A DNA stretch of 64,000 nt from Lacimicrobium alkaliphilum (GCF_002591895.1 NZ_NISX01000022.1:1-64000); one strand, 5' to 3'. Shown: positions 16,884-26,198, numbered from the stretch's first letter. Translations and numbers: made by a program. The notes: generated by a model not told the origin, from the letters alone.

Positions 16884-19028
16884 ATGACCATTCGTACTGC
16901 CGATTTATTCTCCATTGCTAACAGCGGAATCCGTTCCAGTAACACCTTGTTGCGAACGACCGGTCATAACATCTCCAATGTGAATACAGAAGGCTTTGTG
17001 CGTGAGCGCACCAACTTTGTGTCACAACTGACCGGAGGCGTTGGGCAGGGCACCACTGAACGGGTCATTAATCAGTTCGCGCAGAATCAGTTGCGCAGAG
17101 ACACCACAAGGTTAGGCGAAGCCGAGGCGTTTTTTCAGCGAATTTCTCAGCTGGATAATATTCTGGCCAGTGAAGCAAACAGTATTTCCGGCAGCCTGAG
17201 TCGTTTTTTCTCAGCGTTGCAGACGTCCATTGACGAGCCTGGCAATGTGGCAGCCCGTGAGCTCGTGCTGGGGCAGGCGGGTTCTAACCTGGAGCGTATG
17301 AGCAGTCTGTCGGCGTACATGAATCAGACCGAGACCGATCTGAATCAGGAACTTGGCAATATAACCACTGAGGCCAATGATCTGATTAAAAATATTTCCG
17401 AACTGAATACCCAAATCAGAGACGTGCAGTCTAACAACCGCAATGAAGAGCCCGGTGTGCTCAAGAATGAGCGGGATATGGCAATACAGCAACTGGCTGA
17501 GATTGTTTCAATTGAAACCCGCCAGCAGGATGATGGTACCACTCTGGTGAACCTTACTGCCGGACAGTCACTGGTACTGGAAGCCGGGGTGTTCAATGTG
17601 TTTCAGGTCAGCGGTGACCCGGATATCACCCGCAAAAGCCTGCAATTGCAAAGTTCTAACACGCCTGCGCTCATCAATGTGGCGGAAACCGAACTGGGTG
17701 GCAAAATGGGAGGCCTGTTTTCCTTTCGTGATGAAGTACTGGCACCCGCCCAGCGAGAGCTGGGCCAATTGGCACTGGGATTTGCCGATGCCATGAATGA
17801 ACAGAATCGGCTGGGTATGGATTATGACGGCCAGCTGGGTGTGGATATTTTTAATCTTCCCAGTGTTCAGGCACTAAACTATGCCGATAACTCTTCAGCA
17901 AATCTTGCAATAAATGGCCGGATTCAGGAAGGTCAGGCTGAAAACCTCACCACCTCAGATTACAAGATTACTATTGATGCAGTAACAGCAGGCGCGCCTG
18001 ACACGGTGGATATTACGGTTGAATTGCTCAACGCCGACGGTACGCCATCACTGGATACCGACGGGAATCCTATTACTTACTCGGACACCGGGCTCGAAGC
18101 AACACCAGGTAGCTGGGTGCCAATTCTGGATGGACTGGAGCTGGAGTTTCCTGACGGTGCGACATATGCGGCGGGTGACGAGTTTTTATTACAGCCAACC
18201 CGCTATACCGCATCCCAGGTGAATCTGGATATTGTGCGCGGAGAAGATCTTGCGTTTGCCTCGCCTATTAAAGCGCAAGGCGATATTGATAATCTCGGCG
18301 GTGCTCAGGTGGTGTCTACATCTGTTACCAATACCACAGTGGATAATACGTTTGCCGACAGTGGTGCCTCTGGGTTTAATGGCTCAGGCGGCATTCATGG
18401 TCCGGGGGCTGCACCTGGCGGTGGCGTAGGTGCACCAGCGGAGATAGTGTTTACGGCCAGTGATTCCTATCAGGTTCTCGACAGTGCCGGTACGGTGATC
18501 ACCGAAGTCACTAATGCGCCTGATCTGAAAAATCTGCTGGCTCAGGGTGAGAGTATAGGTGCAGGTCCGGCCTGGCCCGGGGCGTTCTCCGCGCTGGATA
18601 ACTATCCCGGTTATGATATTAGTCTGGAAGGTGTGCCCAAAGCCGGGGATAGCTTCAGCATCAGCTTTAATACCAATGGTGTAGATGATAATCGTAATGG
18701 CCTGGAACTGGCCGGGCTGCAGGATGTCAACACTATCCGACGTAATGTGAGCACCGGATTCAGCGACCAGAATGGTGCAACCTTTCATGGTGCCTATGCT
18801 GATACGGTCAGCAGTGTTGGTGAAAAGGCCGCCACTGCCGATATAGAGTTTAAGGCGGCACAGGCGATGGAGCAGCAGTCCAGCGACTGGTTTCAGTCTG
18901 TTTCCGGTGTCAGCCTCGATGAGGAAGCGTCCAATCTGATCCGTTTTCAGCAGGCTTATGCCGCTTCGGCCAGAGTGTTGGGTACAGCCCAGACGTTGTT
19001 TGATACTATACTCGGTGCTGTACGATAA
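16884..19028 (+). CDS. flgK: Flagellar hook-associated protein FlgK (HAP1)
   Basis: The 714-residue protein is the first hook-filament junction protein. The N terminus has SIANSGIRSSNTLLRTTGHN and NVNTEGFVRER; the C terminus has GVSLDEEASNLIRFQQAYAA. It is clearly longer than enteric FlgK (about 550) because of an expanded middle region (about residues 330-630). This contains glycine/alanine-rich and aspartate-rich stretches and is probably surface-exposed. flgL follows after 11 bases. Confidence 0.94.
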   Translation: MTIRTADLFSIANSGIRSSNTLLRTTGHNISNVNTEGFVRERTNFVSQLTGGVGQGTTERVINQFAQNQLRRDTTRLGEAEAFFQRISQLDNILASEANSISGSLSRFFSALQTSIDEPGNVAARELVLGQAGSNLERMSSLSAYMNQTETDLNQELGNITTEANDLIKNISELNTQIRDVQSNNRNEEPGVLKNERDMAIQQLAEIVSIETRQQDDGTTLVNLTAGQSLVLEAGVFNVFQVSGDPDITRKSLQLQSSNTPALINVAETELGGKMGGLFSFRDEVLAPAQRELGQLALGFADAMNEQNRLGMDYDGQLGVDIFNLPSVQALNYADNSSANLAINGRIQEGQAENLTTSDYKITIDAVTAGAPDTVDITVELLNADGTPSLDTDGNPITYSDTGLEATPGSWVPILDGLELEFPDGATYAAGDEFLLQPTRYTASQVNLDIVRGEDLAFASPIKAQGDIDNLGGAQVVSTSVTNTTVDNTFADSGASGFNGSGGIHGPGAAPGGGVGAPAEIVFTASDSYQVLDSAGTVITEVTNAPDLKNLLAQGESIGAGPAWPGAFSALDNYPGYDISLEGVPKAGDSFSISFNTNGVDDNRNGLELAGLQDVNTIRRNVSTGFSDQNGATFHGAYADTVSSVGEKAATADIEFKAAQAMEQQSSDWFQSVSGVSLDEEASNLIRFQQAYAASARVLGTAQTLFDTILGAVR

Positions 19029-19039
19029 AAGGTAATTTC

Positions 19040-20263
19040 ATGCGAATCTCCACTAATCAATTATTTGATCGCAGCATTCAGAGCATCCTCAATAATCAGG
19101 GGAACCTGTCTGATTTGCAGCAGCAGCTGGCCTCCGGTAAGAAGCTGCTGCGGCCATCAGATGATCCTGTCGGCGCGTCGAAAGTCATACGTCTGACCGA
19201 GGAGCTCGAGCAGATTAAGCAGTTTCAGCGCAATAATGATGTGCTAACCAGTGCACTGAAGGAGCAGGAAGCGGTAATGCGCAATATCACCAGCTCTGTG
19301 CAGCGGGCCCGGCAGCTGGCGGTGCAATCCGGCAATGGCATCATGGCGGCGGAAGACAAAGCGGCGCTGGCAGTGGAAATTGGCGCGATCCGGGATGAAG
19401 TGTTTGATCTGATGAATTCGCGGGACGCCTCCGGCGAGTATATCTTCGCCGGATATCAGTCCAAATCACCGGCCTTTATTTTTGATCCCGCAGCAACAGG
19501 CAATAAATATCAGTTTCAGGGTGATGAGGGCACGAACGATCTTCAGGTATCCCCGGCGGTGAGGTTACAGGCCGCTGACTCAGGTAAAACCGTATTTGAA
19601 GACGTATTTGCCCGATTCAAATCCAGTATTACCGGCGGCACTGCAGCCGATTCATCACTTAATATCACTCTGCAGAAAGATCTCGATACCTTTCATCAGC
19701 AGAATTATGACGCAGTGACCCCGGCCAATAATGCCTTTGAAATTCAGGTGAACGGTGCCGGAGATCAGGTGACCGTGACGAACACCGGCACAGGCGCGAA
19801 CTTAGGCACGTTCAATTTCACATCGGGTGAGCCGTTTACTTTTAATGGTATGGAATTCACCATAGAGGGTGGCCCGGGTGATACGGTTCAGTTTGAATTG
19901 GATCCGCCGCAGAAAAAAAATCTGGCACAGACTCTGGATGACTTTTTTGTCGCGTTAAATGACCCTGATATCTCGCAGCAGGGGTTCCAGAATGGCCTTA
20001 ATGACGCCCTGATTGGCATGGACAATGGCCTTGAACGTTTGGGAGCGGCTACAGCTGGTGTCGGCGGCCGGCTTAATGTGGCCGAGTCAATCTATGAGTC
20101 GAATCTGGACCTGGAAATTGCACATAAATCAACCCGGTCTGATATTGAGGATGTTGATTATGCAAAGGCGGTTTCCGATCTGAGCCGTCAGGAAACGGCA
20201 TTACAGGCTGCTCAGTCGACTTTCTCCCGGGTGACCGGCTTATCCCTGTTTGACTTTATTTAG
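19040..20263 (+). CDS. flgL: Flagellar hook-associated protein FlgL (HAP3)
   Basis: The 407-residue protein is the second junction protein. It has a flagellin-like N-terminal D0/D1 region (MRISTNQLFDRSIQSILNNQ, LASGKKLLRPSDDP) and C-terminal region (YAKAVSDLSRQETALQAAQS, then LSLFDFI). It is longer than enteric FlgL (317) through an insert at roughly residues 140-290. It ends the flgF-L unit; no strong terminator follows immediately. Confidence 0.94.
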   Translation: MRISTNQLFDRSIQSILNNQGNLSDLQQQLASGKKLLRPSDDPVGASKVIRLTEELEQIKQFQRNNDVLTSALKEQEAVMRNITSSVQRARQLAVQSGNGIMAAEDKAALAVEIGAIRDEVFDLMNSRDASGEYIFAGYQSKSPAFIFDPAATGNKYQFQGDEGTNDLQVSPAVRLQAADSGKTVFEDVFARFKSSITGGTAADSSLNITLQKDLDTFHQQNYDAVTPANNAFEIQVNGAGDQVTVTNTGTGANLGTFNFTSGEPFTFNGMEFTIEGGPGDTVQFELDPPQKKNLAQTLDDFFVALNDPDISQQGFQNGLNDALIGMDNGLERLGAATAGVGGRLNVAESIYESNLDLEIAHKSTRSDIEDVDYAKAVSDLSRQETALQAAQSTFSRVTGLSLFDFI

Positions 20264-20795
20264 AACAGTTTTCAGAAATCAGCTATCAGTACTGACAACT
20301 GAGAGCTGATAACTGACGATTTAAATTATGAACCTCGGTGTTCTTTGTCTAGGGACCGCAGATTCCCGCTGCGTCTTGGCGCCTCTGCGTGATCATTAGC
20401 CTTTTTTCTTTGATCTCGCAAAGACGCAGAGAGCGCTGAGAAGAGCAATCTTATGTAGGGGCCAATTTATTGGACTGCCTCACAATATTTGTCGAATAAA
20501 TTCCAATCTTAGAGCCTGGAGGTCATTCCGGCGTGTTGTTAGCCGGAATCTTTAACTGAGGGCTAAGATGTTTACCTTTAACTACTCAGCCGTCGGCAGG
20601 AGATCCTGATTTGTATCAGGATGACAGGTAAATTCATTATTCAGCATTCCATTCCCGCTGCGTCTTGGCGCCTCTGTGGTTAATCTTGCTCTTCTTAAAG
20701 GTCACTGGATGCCCGATAACAGCATTCGGGCATGACGGGCGGTTCAGGTAATTACTATTAACTGCTTAGTAGTCAGCTGGAGATCCTGATTTACA
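20264..20795. repeat. Repeat-filled intergenic region after flgL
   Basis: No gene is visible in these 532 bases. They contain a truncated copy of the CGCAGAG-family element (20369-20431) and a second half-copy at 20651-20680; both are preceded by ATTCCCG. REP-like hairpins are present: ATTCCGGC/GCCGGAAT (20525-20549), ATCCTGAT/ATCAGGAT (20603-20622 and 20783-20802) and ATGCCCGA/TCGGGCAT (20709-20733). Much of the last pattern is shared with 9882-9915. Confidence 0.8.
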
Positions 20796-21758
20796 TCAGG
20801 ATGACGGGGTAGATTCACTCTTTTGTATTCCTGATTCAACATTTTTCAGTCTGGTCAGATACACCATGGTCTTACGTTCGTGAGTGGAGTAATAGCTGAT
20901 ATACAATCCTTGCTGATTAAAAACCATACCGGGGTAGCTGTTGTCTCCTGCAGATGGCAGAAATTGCAAAAGTTCAGGGCGTTTACCGGCCAAATCCATT
21001 TTCAGTAGTGCGGTTTTCGGGCCTTGCTCTGTCCATACCCGGCCACACACCAATGCTCTGCTGTTATCTATGGCTAATATTGCCGGGCCGCCGATATACA
21101 CACCGAGATCCGTCCATTGCCATCTTTTGTATGGTGCATCGGCTACTCCCAGCTGTGCAGTGCAGGTGTCAGCGTCCCTGCGCAACAGCACATACATTCT
21201 TCCATCATTGTCAAAAAACATGTCTGATTCATTGGGGTAGCCTTTGCCATGGGTCGACAGACTAAATAAGTCCGGGTAGATGCACTCAAATGTCCGTCGG
21301 GGATTACCGGCGTATAGCGAGACGCGCTGTGCCTTTCTGCTGTATGCGATACCGTAAGCAACGCCCTGGTGCCACCTGAGCCGCCACAACCACCAGTTCC
21401 TGTCTCCGAGTGCTCGCGGAGATGACCAGCTGTGTCCATCGCCGGAGAACCAGGTCATTGGCTGAGAATAGCGTCCCTCTTTAACGTAAATACGTCCATA
21501 AGCCAGCAACAACAGCTTACCATCCGCGGTAATGCTGAGCTTTGGATCTCTGAGATCAGTCTTTGGCATGCGGATACGATGTACAGCCTGTACCTCTCCT
21601 TGCCAATTAAGTCGTAAAATACAAATCAGACCATCACTGCTGACATGATCAGAGGCCTCTCTGAAACAACAATAGAGCTCCTGATTAAACTGACACAAAT
21701 CTGTAAAAGCGCTGTGAGCTGCCTGTGAGGCGATACATTTTTGCCACATGACTGACAT
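20796..21758 (-). CDS. Sialidase-like (six-bladed propeller) protein
   Basis: From the first ATG at 21758 the protein has 320 residues; a TTG at 21800 would add 14. No signal peptide is seen, so it is probably cytoplasmic. The order of motifs is that of proteins usually annotated as sialidase/neuraminidase family: DLRDPKLSITADGKLLLL, an Asp-box-like SGDGHSW, then PNESDMFFDNDGRMYVLLRR, GGPAILAID and DNSYPGMV followed by YISYYSTHE. Whether it cleaves glycosides is unknown. It lies between flgL and the first flagellin gene, on the opposite strand, in a locus that makes sialic-acid-like sugars. This makes a role towards flagellin glycans tempting but unproven. Confidence 0.7.
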   Translation of the reverse strand: MSVMWQKCIASQAAHSAFTDLCQFNQELYCCFREASDHVSSDGLICILRLNWQGEVQAVHRIRMPKTDLRDPKLSITADGKLLLLAYGRIYVKEGRYSQPMTWFSGDGHSWSSPRALGDRNWWLWRLRWHQGVAYGIAYSRKAQRVSLYAGNPRRTFECIYPDLFSLSTHGKGYPNESDMFFDNDGRMYVLLRRDADTCTAQLGVADAPYKRWQWTDLGVYIGGPAILAIDNSRALVCGRVWTEQGPKTALLKMDLAGKRPELLQFLPSAGDNSYPGMVFNQQGLYISYYSTHERKTMVYLTRLKNVESGIQKSESTPSS

Positions 21759-21819
21759 TTTTTTAACCAGCAATCCTCTCGTTAAGCCATTGAATCTCAA
21801 ATGCTTAGAGAATGCAAAG

Positions 21820-21843
21820 CGGCAAAGCCTTGCCGTTTTTTTT
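21820..21843 (+). terminator. Terminator insulating the first flagellin promoter
   Basis: CGGCAA (21820-21825), loop AGCC, TTGCCG (21830-21835) is followed by eight T. It points rightwards and sits 20 bases upstream of the sigma-28 promoter of the first flagellin gene. It would therefore block read-through from the flgL side. Confidence 0.75.
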
Positions 21844-21863
21844 GCCGGGCGGCAAGTTTTTAC

Positions 21864-21890
21864 TAAAGGACTTTTCCGGACCGTCGATAA
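21864..21890 (+). promoter_or_regulatory. Sigma-28 promoter of flagellin gene 1
   Basis: TAAAGGAC (21864-21871), 11 bases, GTCGATAA (21883-21890): seven of eight -10 positions and the TAAAG core fit the FliA consensus. It leaves a leader of about 120 bases. That leader contains the hairpin CCAGC/GCTGG (21978-21992) between several GGA triplets just before the AGGAGAG ribosome site. Confidence 0.85.
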
Positions 21891-22014
21891 ACTTAATCGA
21901 GAGAGCCAGTAACATTAACTTTTTTCAAAAAGTTCTTGTTCCTTAAGTGTTATTAAACCTTCGGTGAAAGCCGGATGCCAGCAGACCGCTGGACTGAGAG
22001 TGTAGGAGAGACTT

Positions 22015-22839
22015 ATGTCTTTATTTGTAAATACCAACGTTTCGTCATTGAATGCGCAACGTCAATTGATGGATTCTTCAAACGCATTATCGACCTCGTT
22101 TGAAAGGCTGTCATCCGGCTTCCGCATTAACCGTGCCGCCGATGATGCTGCAGGCTTGCAGATCTCGGATCGCATGACTTCACAAATCCAGGGGCTGAAT
22201 CAGGCCGTCCGTAACGCCAATGATGCCATATCTCTGACTCAGACGGCTGAAGGTGCAATGGGAGAGATCACTAACTCTCTTCAACGTATCCGTCAGTTGG
22301 CTGTACAGTCACAAAACGGTATCAACTCATCAACAGACCGTGCTGCTTTACAAAAAGAAGTGTCAGCCCTTAAAGCGGAAATCAGCCGTATCGGACAGAC
22401 TACGCAGTTTGCCGGTGTAGATTTGCTGAAAGGGGATTACTCAGCCTCCTTTTTAGTGGGTGCCAACGGTGGTCAGAACATTGAAGTTACACTTAAACTA
22501 AGTGGTGGCTATGGTGCGTCGGGTCTGAACCTGGCAGATACAACTGTTGCTACAACCGCTGAAGCATCAGCCGCGCTGACAGCAATTGATAATGCGATTT
22601 CCACTATAGGCGGGGCGCGTGCCGATTTAGGTGCTTTGCAGAACCGGTTCCAGTCGACTATCCGTAACCTGAGTAATATCGTTGAGAATGTATCAGGTGC
22701 CCGTTCACAAATCCGTGATACTGACTTTGCTCAGGAAACGGCTGAACTGACACGTAACCAGATCATTCAGCAGGCCAGCACCACCGTGTTGAGCCAGGCG
22801 AATCAGCGTCCACAGGCTGCACTGCAGTTACTGGGATAA
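22015..22839 (+). CDS. fliC: Flagellin 1 (subtype I)
   Basis: The 274-residue flagellin consists almost only of the D0/D1 filament-core domains, with a short variable middle (residues about 165-195). N-terminal signatures are [21 protein letters not shown] and [14 protein letters not shown]; the C-terminal ones are [17 protein letters not shown] and NQIIQQAS. It is nearly identical to flagellin 4 (26367) and differs from flagellins 2 and 3 at NRAADD versus NGAKDD and TRNQ versus TRWQ. It has its own sigma-28 promoter and terminator, so it is a separate transcription unit. Filament subunits are exported through the flagellar type III apparatus and here are likely glycosylated. Confidence 0.95.
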   Translation: MSLFVNTNVSSLNAQRQLMDSSNALSTSFERLSSGFRINRAADDAAGLQISDRMTSQIQGLNQAVRNANDAISLTQTAEGAMGEITNSLQRIRQLAVQSQNGINSSTDRAALQKEVSALKAEISRIGQTTQFAGVDLLKGDYSASFLVGANGGQNIEVTLKLSGGYGASGLNLADTTVATTAEASAALTAIDNAISTIGGARADLGALQNRFQSTIRNLSNIVENVSGARSQIRDTDFAQETAELTRNQIIQQASTTVLSQANQRPQAALQLLG

Positions 22840-22860
22840 ACGATTAATCGTTTGGGAACT

Positions 22861-22932
22861 GACGCCAGGAGGTGGTAGAGGTTTGAGAAACCAAACGGTA
22901 AGAGTTTCGCTCACTCTCTCCTAACGAAGAGC
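22861..22932 (+). other. Conserved 3'-UTR element downstream of flagellin 1
   Basis: A 26-base run beginning GACGCCAGGAGGTGGTAGAG recurs, with one change, after flagellin 2 (24282). It is followed in both by a GGTTTG-type hairpin whose loop differs (here stem 22881-22885 with 22892-22896). The CTCCTAACG nearby also recurs after flagellin 3. Conserved stem with changing loop suggests RNA structure; function unknown. Confidence 0.55.
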
Positions 22933-22936
22933 GATT

Positions 22937-22962
22937 GGCCGGGGGCAACCCCGGTCATTTTT
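22937..22962 (+). terminator. Terminator of flagellin gene 1
   Basis: GGCCGGGG (22937-22944), GCAA loop, CCCCGGTC (22949-22956) is followed by A and five T. The stem is strong and GC-rich with one G-T pair. From 22963 to 23038 nothing else was recognised. Confidence 0.88.
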
Positions 22963-23038
22963 AAACCAAAATCTATATTTATATGCCCGAGTAAGATATT
23001 GAATCTTCTTGGGTTTTTGTGTTGCTTTAAAAATTCTC

Positions 23039-23066
23039 TAAAGCTTTCTCTGATTTGGTTCGATAA
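23039..23066 (+). promoter_or_regulatory. Sigma-28-like promoter of flagellin gene 2
   Basis: TAAAGCTT (23039-23046) and TTCGATAA (23059-23066) fit the FliA consensus with a 12-base spacer, one more than usual. It precedes the start codon by about 150 bases. Confidence 0.6.
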
Positions 23067-23213
23067 CTATTTCAAAGGCAGTGAGTATTAAAAAAACAAT
23101 AAACTCATGCCAGACAGAGCCCGCTAAAAACAACAATATGGGCCTGTTAACACCAAGCAAAGCTATAAAAATAATAAGCCTGGTGCCAAATTTGTTTCAG
23201 TTAGGAGAAAATC

Positions 23214-24044
23214 ATGAGTTTATACGTCAACACAAATGTGTCTTCGTTAAACGCGACACGTCAATTATTCACCTCGAATAATCAGTTAAGTACGTCGTTT
23301 GAGCGTCTGTCTTCAGGCTTCAGAATTAATGGTGCCAAAGATGATGCTGCAGGGCTGCAAATCTCCGACCGTATGACGGCCCAGATACAGGGTCTGAATA
23401 TGGCGGTCAGAAATGCGAACGATGGTATTTCTCTGGCCCAGACCGCAGAAGGTGCGATGCAGGAAATCACTAATGCCTTGCAGCGCATCCGGGTACTGGC
23501 CGTGCAGTCACAGAACGGGATTAACAGCTCTGCTGACCGTCTGGCACTGCAAAAAGAAGTCTCTGCACTGAAATCGGAAATGAGCCGTATTGCCTCCACT
23601 TCTCAGTTTGGTGGCGTCAATATTCTTGATGGTAGGTATTCGGCGGTGTTTTTAGTCGGTGCCAATGCGGGTCAGACGATCAGCGTAAATATCTCTCGCC
23701 AGGGGGGCTTTGGGTCATCGGGCCTGTTTAATGGGGTCGATGTGTCGGTAGCGACTGCGCAGGACGCTTCGGCAGCCATGACGCTGGTGGATACCGCGAT
23801 TTCAATTATCGGCGGTGCCAGGGCAGATCTGGGTGCGATTCAGAACCGTTTCCAGTCCACGATAAGAAACCTCAGCAATATTTCGGAAAATGTATCGGCG
23901 GCAAGGTCGCGCATCAAGGATACAGACTTTGCCGTGGAAACGGCAGAACTTACCCGTTGGCAGATTATTCAGCAAGCCAGCATCACTGTTCTGGGGCAGG
24001 CTAACCAGCGTCCACAGGCAGCACTGTCACTGCTGCAAGGATAA
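23214..24044 (+). CDS. fliC: Flagellin 2 (subtype II)
   Basis: This 276-residue flagellin has conserved D0/D1 ends ([39 protein letters not shown]) and a very short middle ([16 protein letters not shown]). It is almost the same as flagellin 3 and forms subtype II with it: NGAKDD in place of [17 protein letters not shown]-type helix variants, [14 protein letters not shown] and TRWQ. The start ATG follows TTAGGAGAAAATC. The two subtypes probably occupy different zones of one filament, as known for multi-flagellin Gammaproteobacteria; this is inference. Confidence 0.95.
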   Translation: MSLYVNTNVSSLNATRQLFTSNNQLSTSFERLSSGFRINGAKDDAAGLQISDRMTAQIQGLNMAVRNANDGISLAQTAEGAMQEITNALQRIRVLAVQSQNGINSSADRLALQKEVSALKSEMSRIASTSQFGGVNILDGRYSAVFLVGANAGQTISVNISRQGGFGSSGLFNGVDVSVATAQDASAAMTLVDTAISIIGGARADLGAIQNRFQSTIRNLSNISENVSAARSRIKDTDFAVETAELTRWQIIQQASITVLGQANQRPQAALSLLQG

Positions 24045-24518
24045 TGACTATGCGCATCAGTGATATTGCAATGCGGGGGCAAGCTGCAATAACTGAAGAC
24101 AGATAAGCTTTTTGGCCTGAACAGGCTGAAAAGATAAGAAAAAGGCCGGTTTGCAAATTGTGGGGCAAGCTGCAACCGACCTGAAGACAGAGAAACTTCA
24201 CCGGATTACAGCCTTAAAAATAAAGTGCCAGCTCACAGCTAAAGGCGAGGCCTTTGTTGTAAGCGGCCGACTGACAGGAACGACGCCAGGAGGTAGTAGA
24301 GGTTTGAGGTTTGGCCATCAAACCCGTCAGTGCGACCAGAGCTTGCGCTCACTTTTTTGCATTTATCTTTACAGGCTAGGTAACCGGTAAAGCGTCCATC
24401 AGAAAACTGACAGACAAACAAAGCGAAGCACGTAGTGTGCCAAAATTTAATTTAATGTTACCCACAAGGTGAAGATGCCATAAAAACAATAATGTCATCA
24501 CCGGGTTAGGAGAGAGTT
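24045..24518. other. Intergenic region between flagellins 2 and 3
   Basis: No gene is supported in these 474 bases. A copy of the flagellin 3'-UTR element lies at 24282-24328: the 26-base shared run, then hairpin GGTTTG (24308-24313)/CAAACC (24319-24324). A GCTTGCGCTCACTTTTTT segment follows (24341-24358) that may weakly terminate. I could not find a convincing sigma-28 or sigma-54 promoter for flagellin 3; TAAAGCGT at 24390 has no acceptable -10 partner. Confidence 0.6.
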
Positions 24519-25349
24519 ATGAGCTTGTATGTCAATACCAATGTGTCGTCGATAAATGCGACCCGTCAGTTATTTACCTCGAATAATCAGTTAAGTACGT
24601 CTTTCGAACGCCTTTCTTCTGGCTTTCGAATCAACGGCGCCAAAGATGATGCCGCAGGACTGCAAATATCCGATCGTATGACGTCACAGATCCAGGGCCT
24701 GAACATGGCTGTGCGAAACGCCAATGATGGTATTTCCCTGGCCCAGACCGCAGAGGGAGCGATGCAGGAGATTACCACTGCACTGCAGAGAATCCGGGTG
24801 CTGGCGGTACAATCGCAGAACGGAATTAACAGTTCCACCGACCGCCTGGCACTGCAAAAAGAAGTGTCTGCACTGAAATCGGAAATGAGCCGTATCGCGT
24901 CCACGTCTCAGTTTGGTGGAGTGAATATACTGGATGGAAAATACTCTGCTACTTTTTTGGTCGGTGCTAATGCGGGGCAGACAATCAGCGTGAATATTTC
25001 ACGCCAGGGCGGCTTTGGGTCGTCGGGCCTGTTCAACGGTGTTGATCTGTCGGTAGCAACGGCTGCAAATGCGTCGGCGGCAATGGCGGCGGTGGATACC
25101 GCAATATCGATTATCGGTGGTGCTCGAGCAGACCTTGGTGCTATTCAAAACCGGTTCCAGTCGACTATTCGTAACCTGAGCAATATATCTGAGAATGTCT
25201 CGGCGGCAAGATCGCGCATCAGAGATACAGATTTTGCCGTGGAAACGGCAGAACTGACCCGCTGGCAGATTATTCAGCAAGCCAGTATCACTGTTCTTGG
25301 GCAGGCGAATCAACGGCCCCAGGCAGCATTGCAGTTACTTGGAGGTTAA
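24519..25349 (+). CDS. fliC: Flagellin 3 (subtype II)
   Basis: The 276-residue flagellin is a close paralogue of flagellin 2 with only scattered differences (for example in the short D2-like segment near residues 180-195). It has all conserved D0/D1 signatures, including [17 protein letters not shown] and [19 protein letters not shown] gives a strong ribosome site before the ATG at 24519. Unlike the other flagellin genes, no clear promoter was found directly upstream, so it may be co-transcribed with flagellin 2 or use an atypical promoter. Confidence 0.95.
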   Translation: MSLYVNTNVSSINATRQLFTSNNQLSTSFERLSSGFRINGAKDDAAGLQISDRMTSQIQGLNMAVRNANDGISLAQTAEGAMQEITTALQRIRVLAVQSQNGINSSTDRLALQKEVSALKSEMSRIASTSQFGGVNILDGKYSATFLVGANAGQTISVNISRQGGFGSSGLFNGVDLSVATAANASAAMAAVDTAISIIGGARADLGAIQNRFQSTIRNLSNISENVSAARSRIRDTDFAVETAELTRWQIIQQASITVLGQANQRPQAALQLLGG

Positions 25350-25627
25350 TGAGTAGGCAAGACGTTATCACTTGAAGTAAACATAAATCAAAGAGGGTGG
25401 AAGTGAGAGGCCGCCGGCCATGTTAACAGCATGGCATCAGGGACTTACCGCAATTCAGCAGGACTGAGAGGGGTAAAGACCACCCGGGGATTCCCGGGTG
25501 GTTAAGGGATAAAACGCCGACCGGCAGGACTGAGAGTGTAGAAGTGGTTGAGAGGCCAGTTTCATTCTCAAAACCTGCAAGCCGGACAGAAACCTTATTT
25601 GCTCGTTCTCCTAACGTGAGCAAGTTG

Positions 25628-25654
25628 GCCAGGTCATTTGACCTGGCTTTTTTT
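25628..25654 (+). terminator. Terminator of flagellin gene 3
   Basis: GCCAGGTCA (25628-25636), TT, TGACCTGGC (25639-25647) forms a perfect 9-bp hairpin followed by seven T. The preceding CTCCTAACG and GTTGGCC resemble the region before the flagellin 1 terminator. Confidence 0.92.
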
Positions 25655-25811
25655 ATATAGATAGCAAATTCCATGTCAATATGGCAAATAAAAAGCAAAG
25701 GGCGTGCCAGAACAACTATCATTACCAGGATATTTTCCTAAGTCACCGCAAGAGTCATCAGCTTTCACTTATCAGTGGTCAGTAAAACAATAATTCCTCA
25801 CGAAAAGACGC

Positions 25812-25932
25812 TTCACCGCAAAGGCGCTGGGATCGCAAAGATTTGGTCTTTTAACCTCTTTTAATCCTCTGCGTCTTGGCGCCTCTGCGTGATCATTAGT
25901 CTTTTTTCTTTGATCTCGCAAAGACGCAGAGG
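25812..25932 (+). repeat. MITE-like repeat, copy 3 ('CGCAGAG' family), full length
   Basis: A 121-bp element running from TTCACCGCAAAGGCGC to AAGACGCAGAGG. Its right part is an inverted repeat: CCTCTGCGTCTT (25866-25877) and AAGACGCAGAGG (25921-25932). It matches 12175-12294 on the opposite strand over its full length, and 20369-20431 over the right half. It has no coding capacity. Confidence 0.82.
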
Positions 25933-26198
25933 AACAACGGAAGGGGCTGTTGGTATCACTGCGTCGCGAGAGTGTTTTTGGTGGTAATACCCCTGTGACT
26001 AAAACCAGCTGTTTATGTCGTGGCAGTACTTGCCGGCAGGAGGATTCATTGCTGATACCACTCCATATAGATAGTTGCCCGCTCAGTGAGACTAAAATGT
26101 TCTCTGGCAATAGATGGCCCTGAAAATCTGACAGGGCTTAATAAAGAGCCTAATAAACAATGCCTTAAGTTTTTTATTAAAAAAATTTAAAAAAAACC

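Noticed and set aside
24385-24425. Sigma-28 promoter for flagellin 3
   Set aside because: TAAAGCGT resembles a -35 element, but no CGATA-like -10 sequence is found 11 or 12 bases later.
24587-24904. Antisense open frame of about 105 residues in flagellins 2 and 3
   Set aside because: It is present in both paralogues only because the coding strands are nearly identical; the composition (serine/arginine/cysteine-rich) is that of an antisense shadow.
25423-26110. Two minus-strand open frames (99 and 112 residues) between flagellins 3 and 4
   Set aside because: They run across a strong terminator hairpin, leader-like sequence and a non-coding repeat element, and resemble no protein family.
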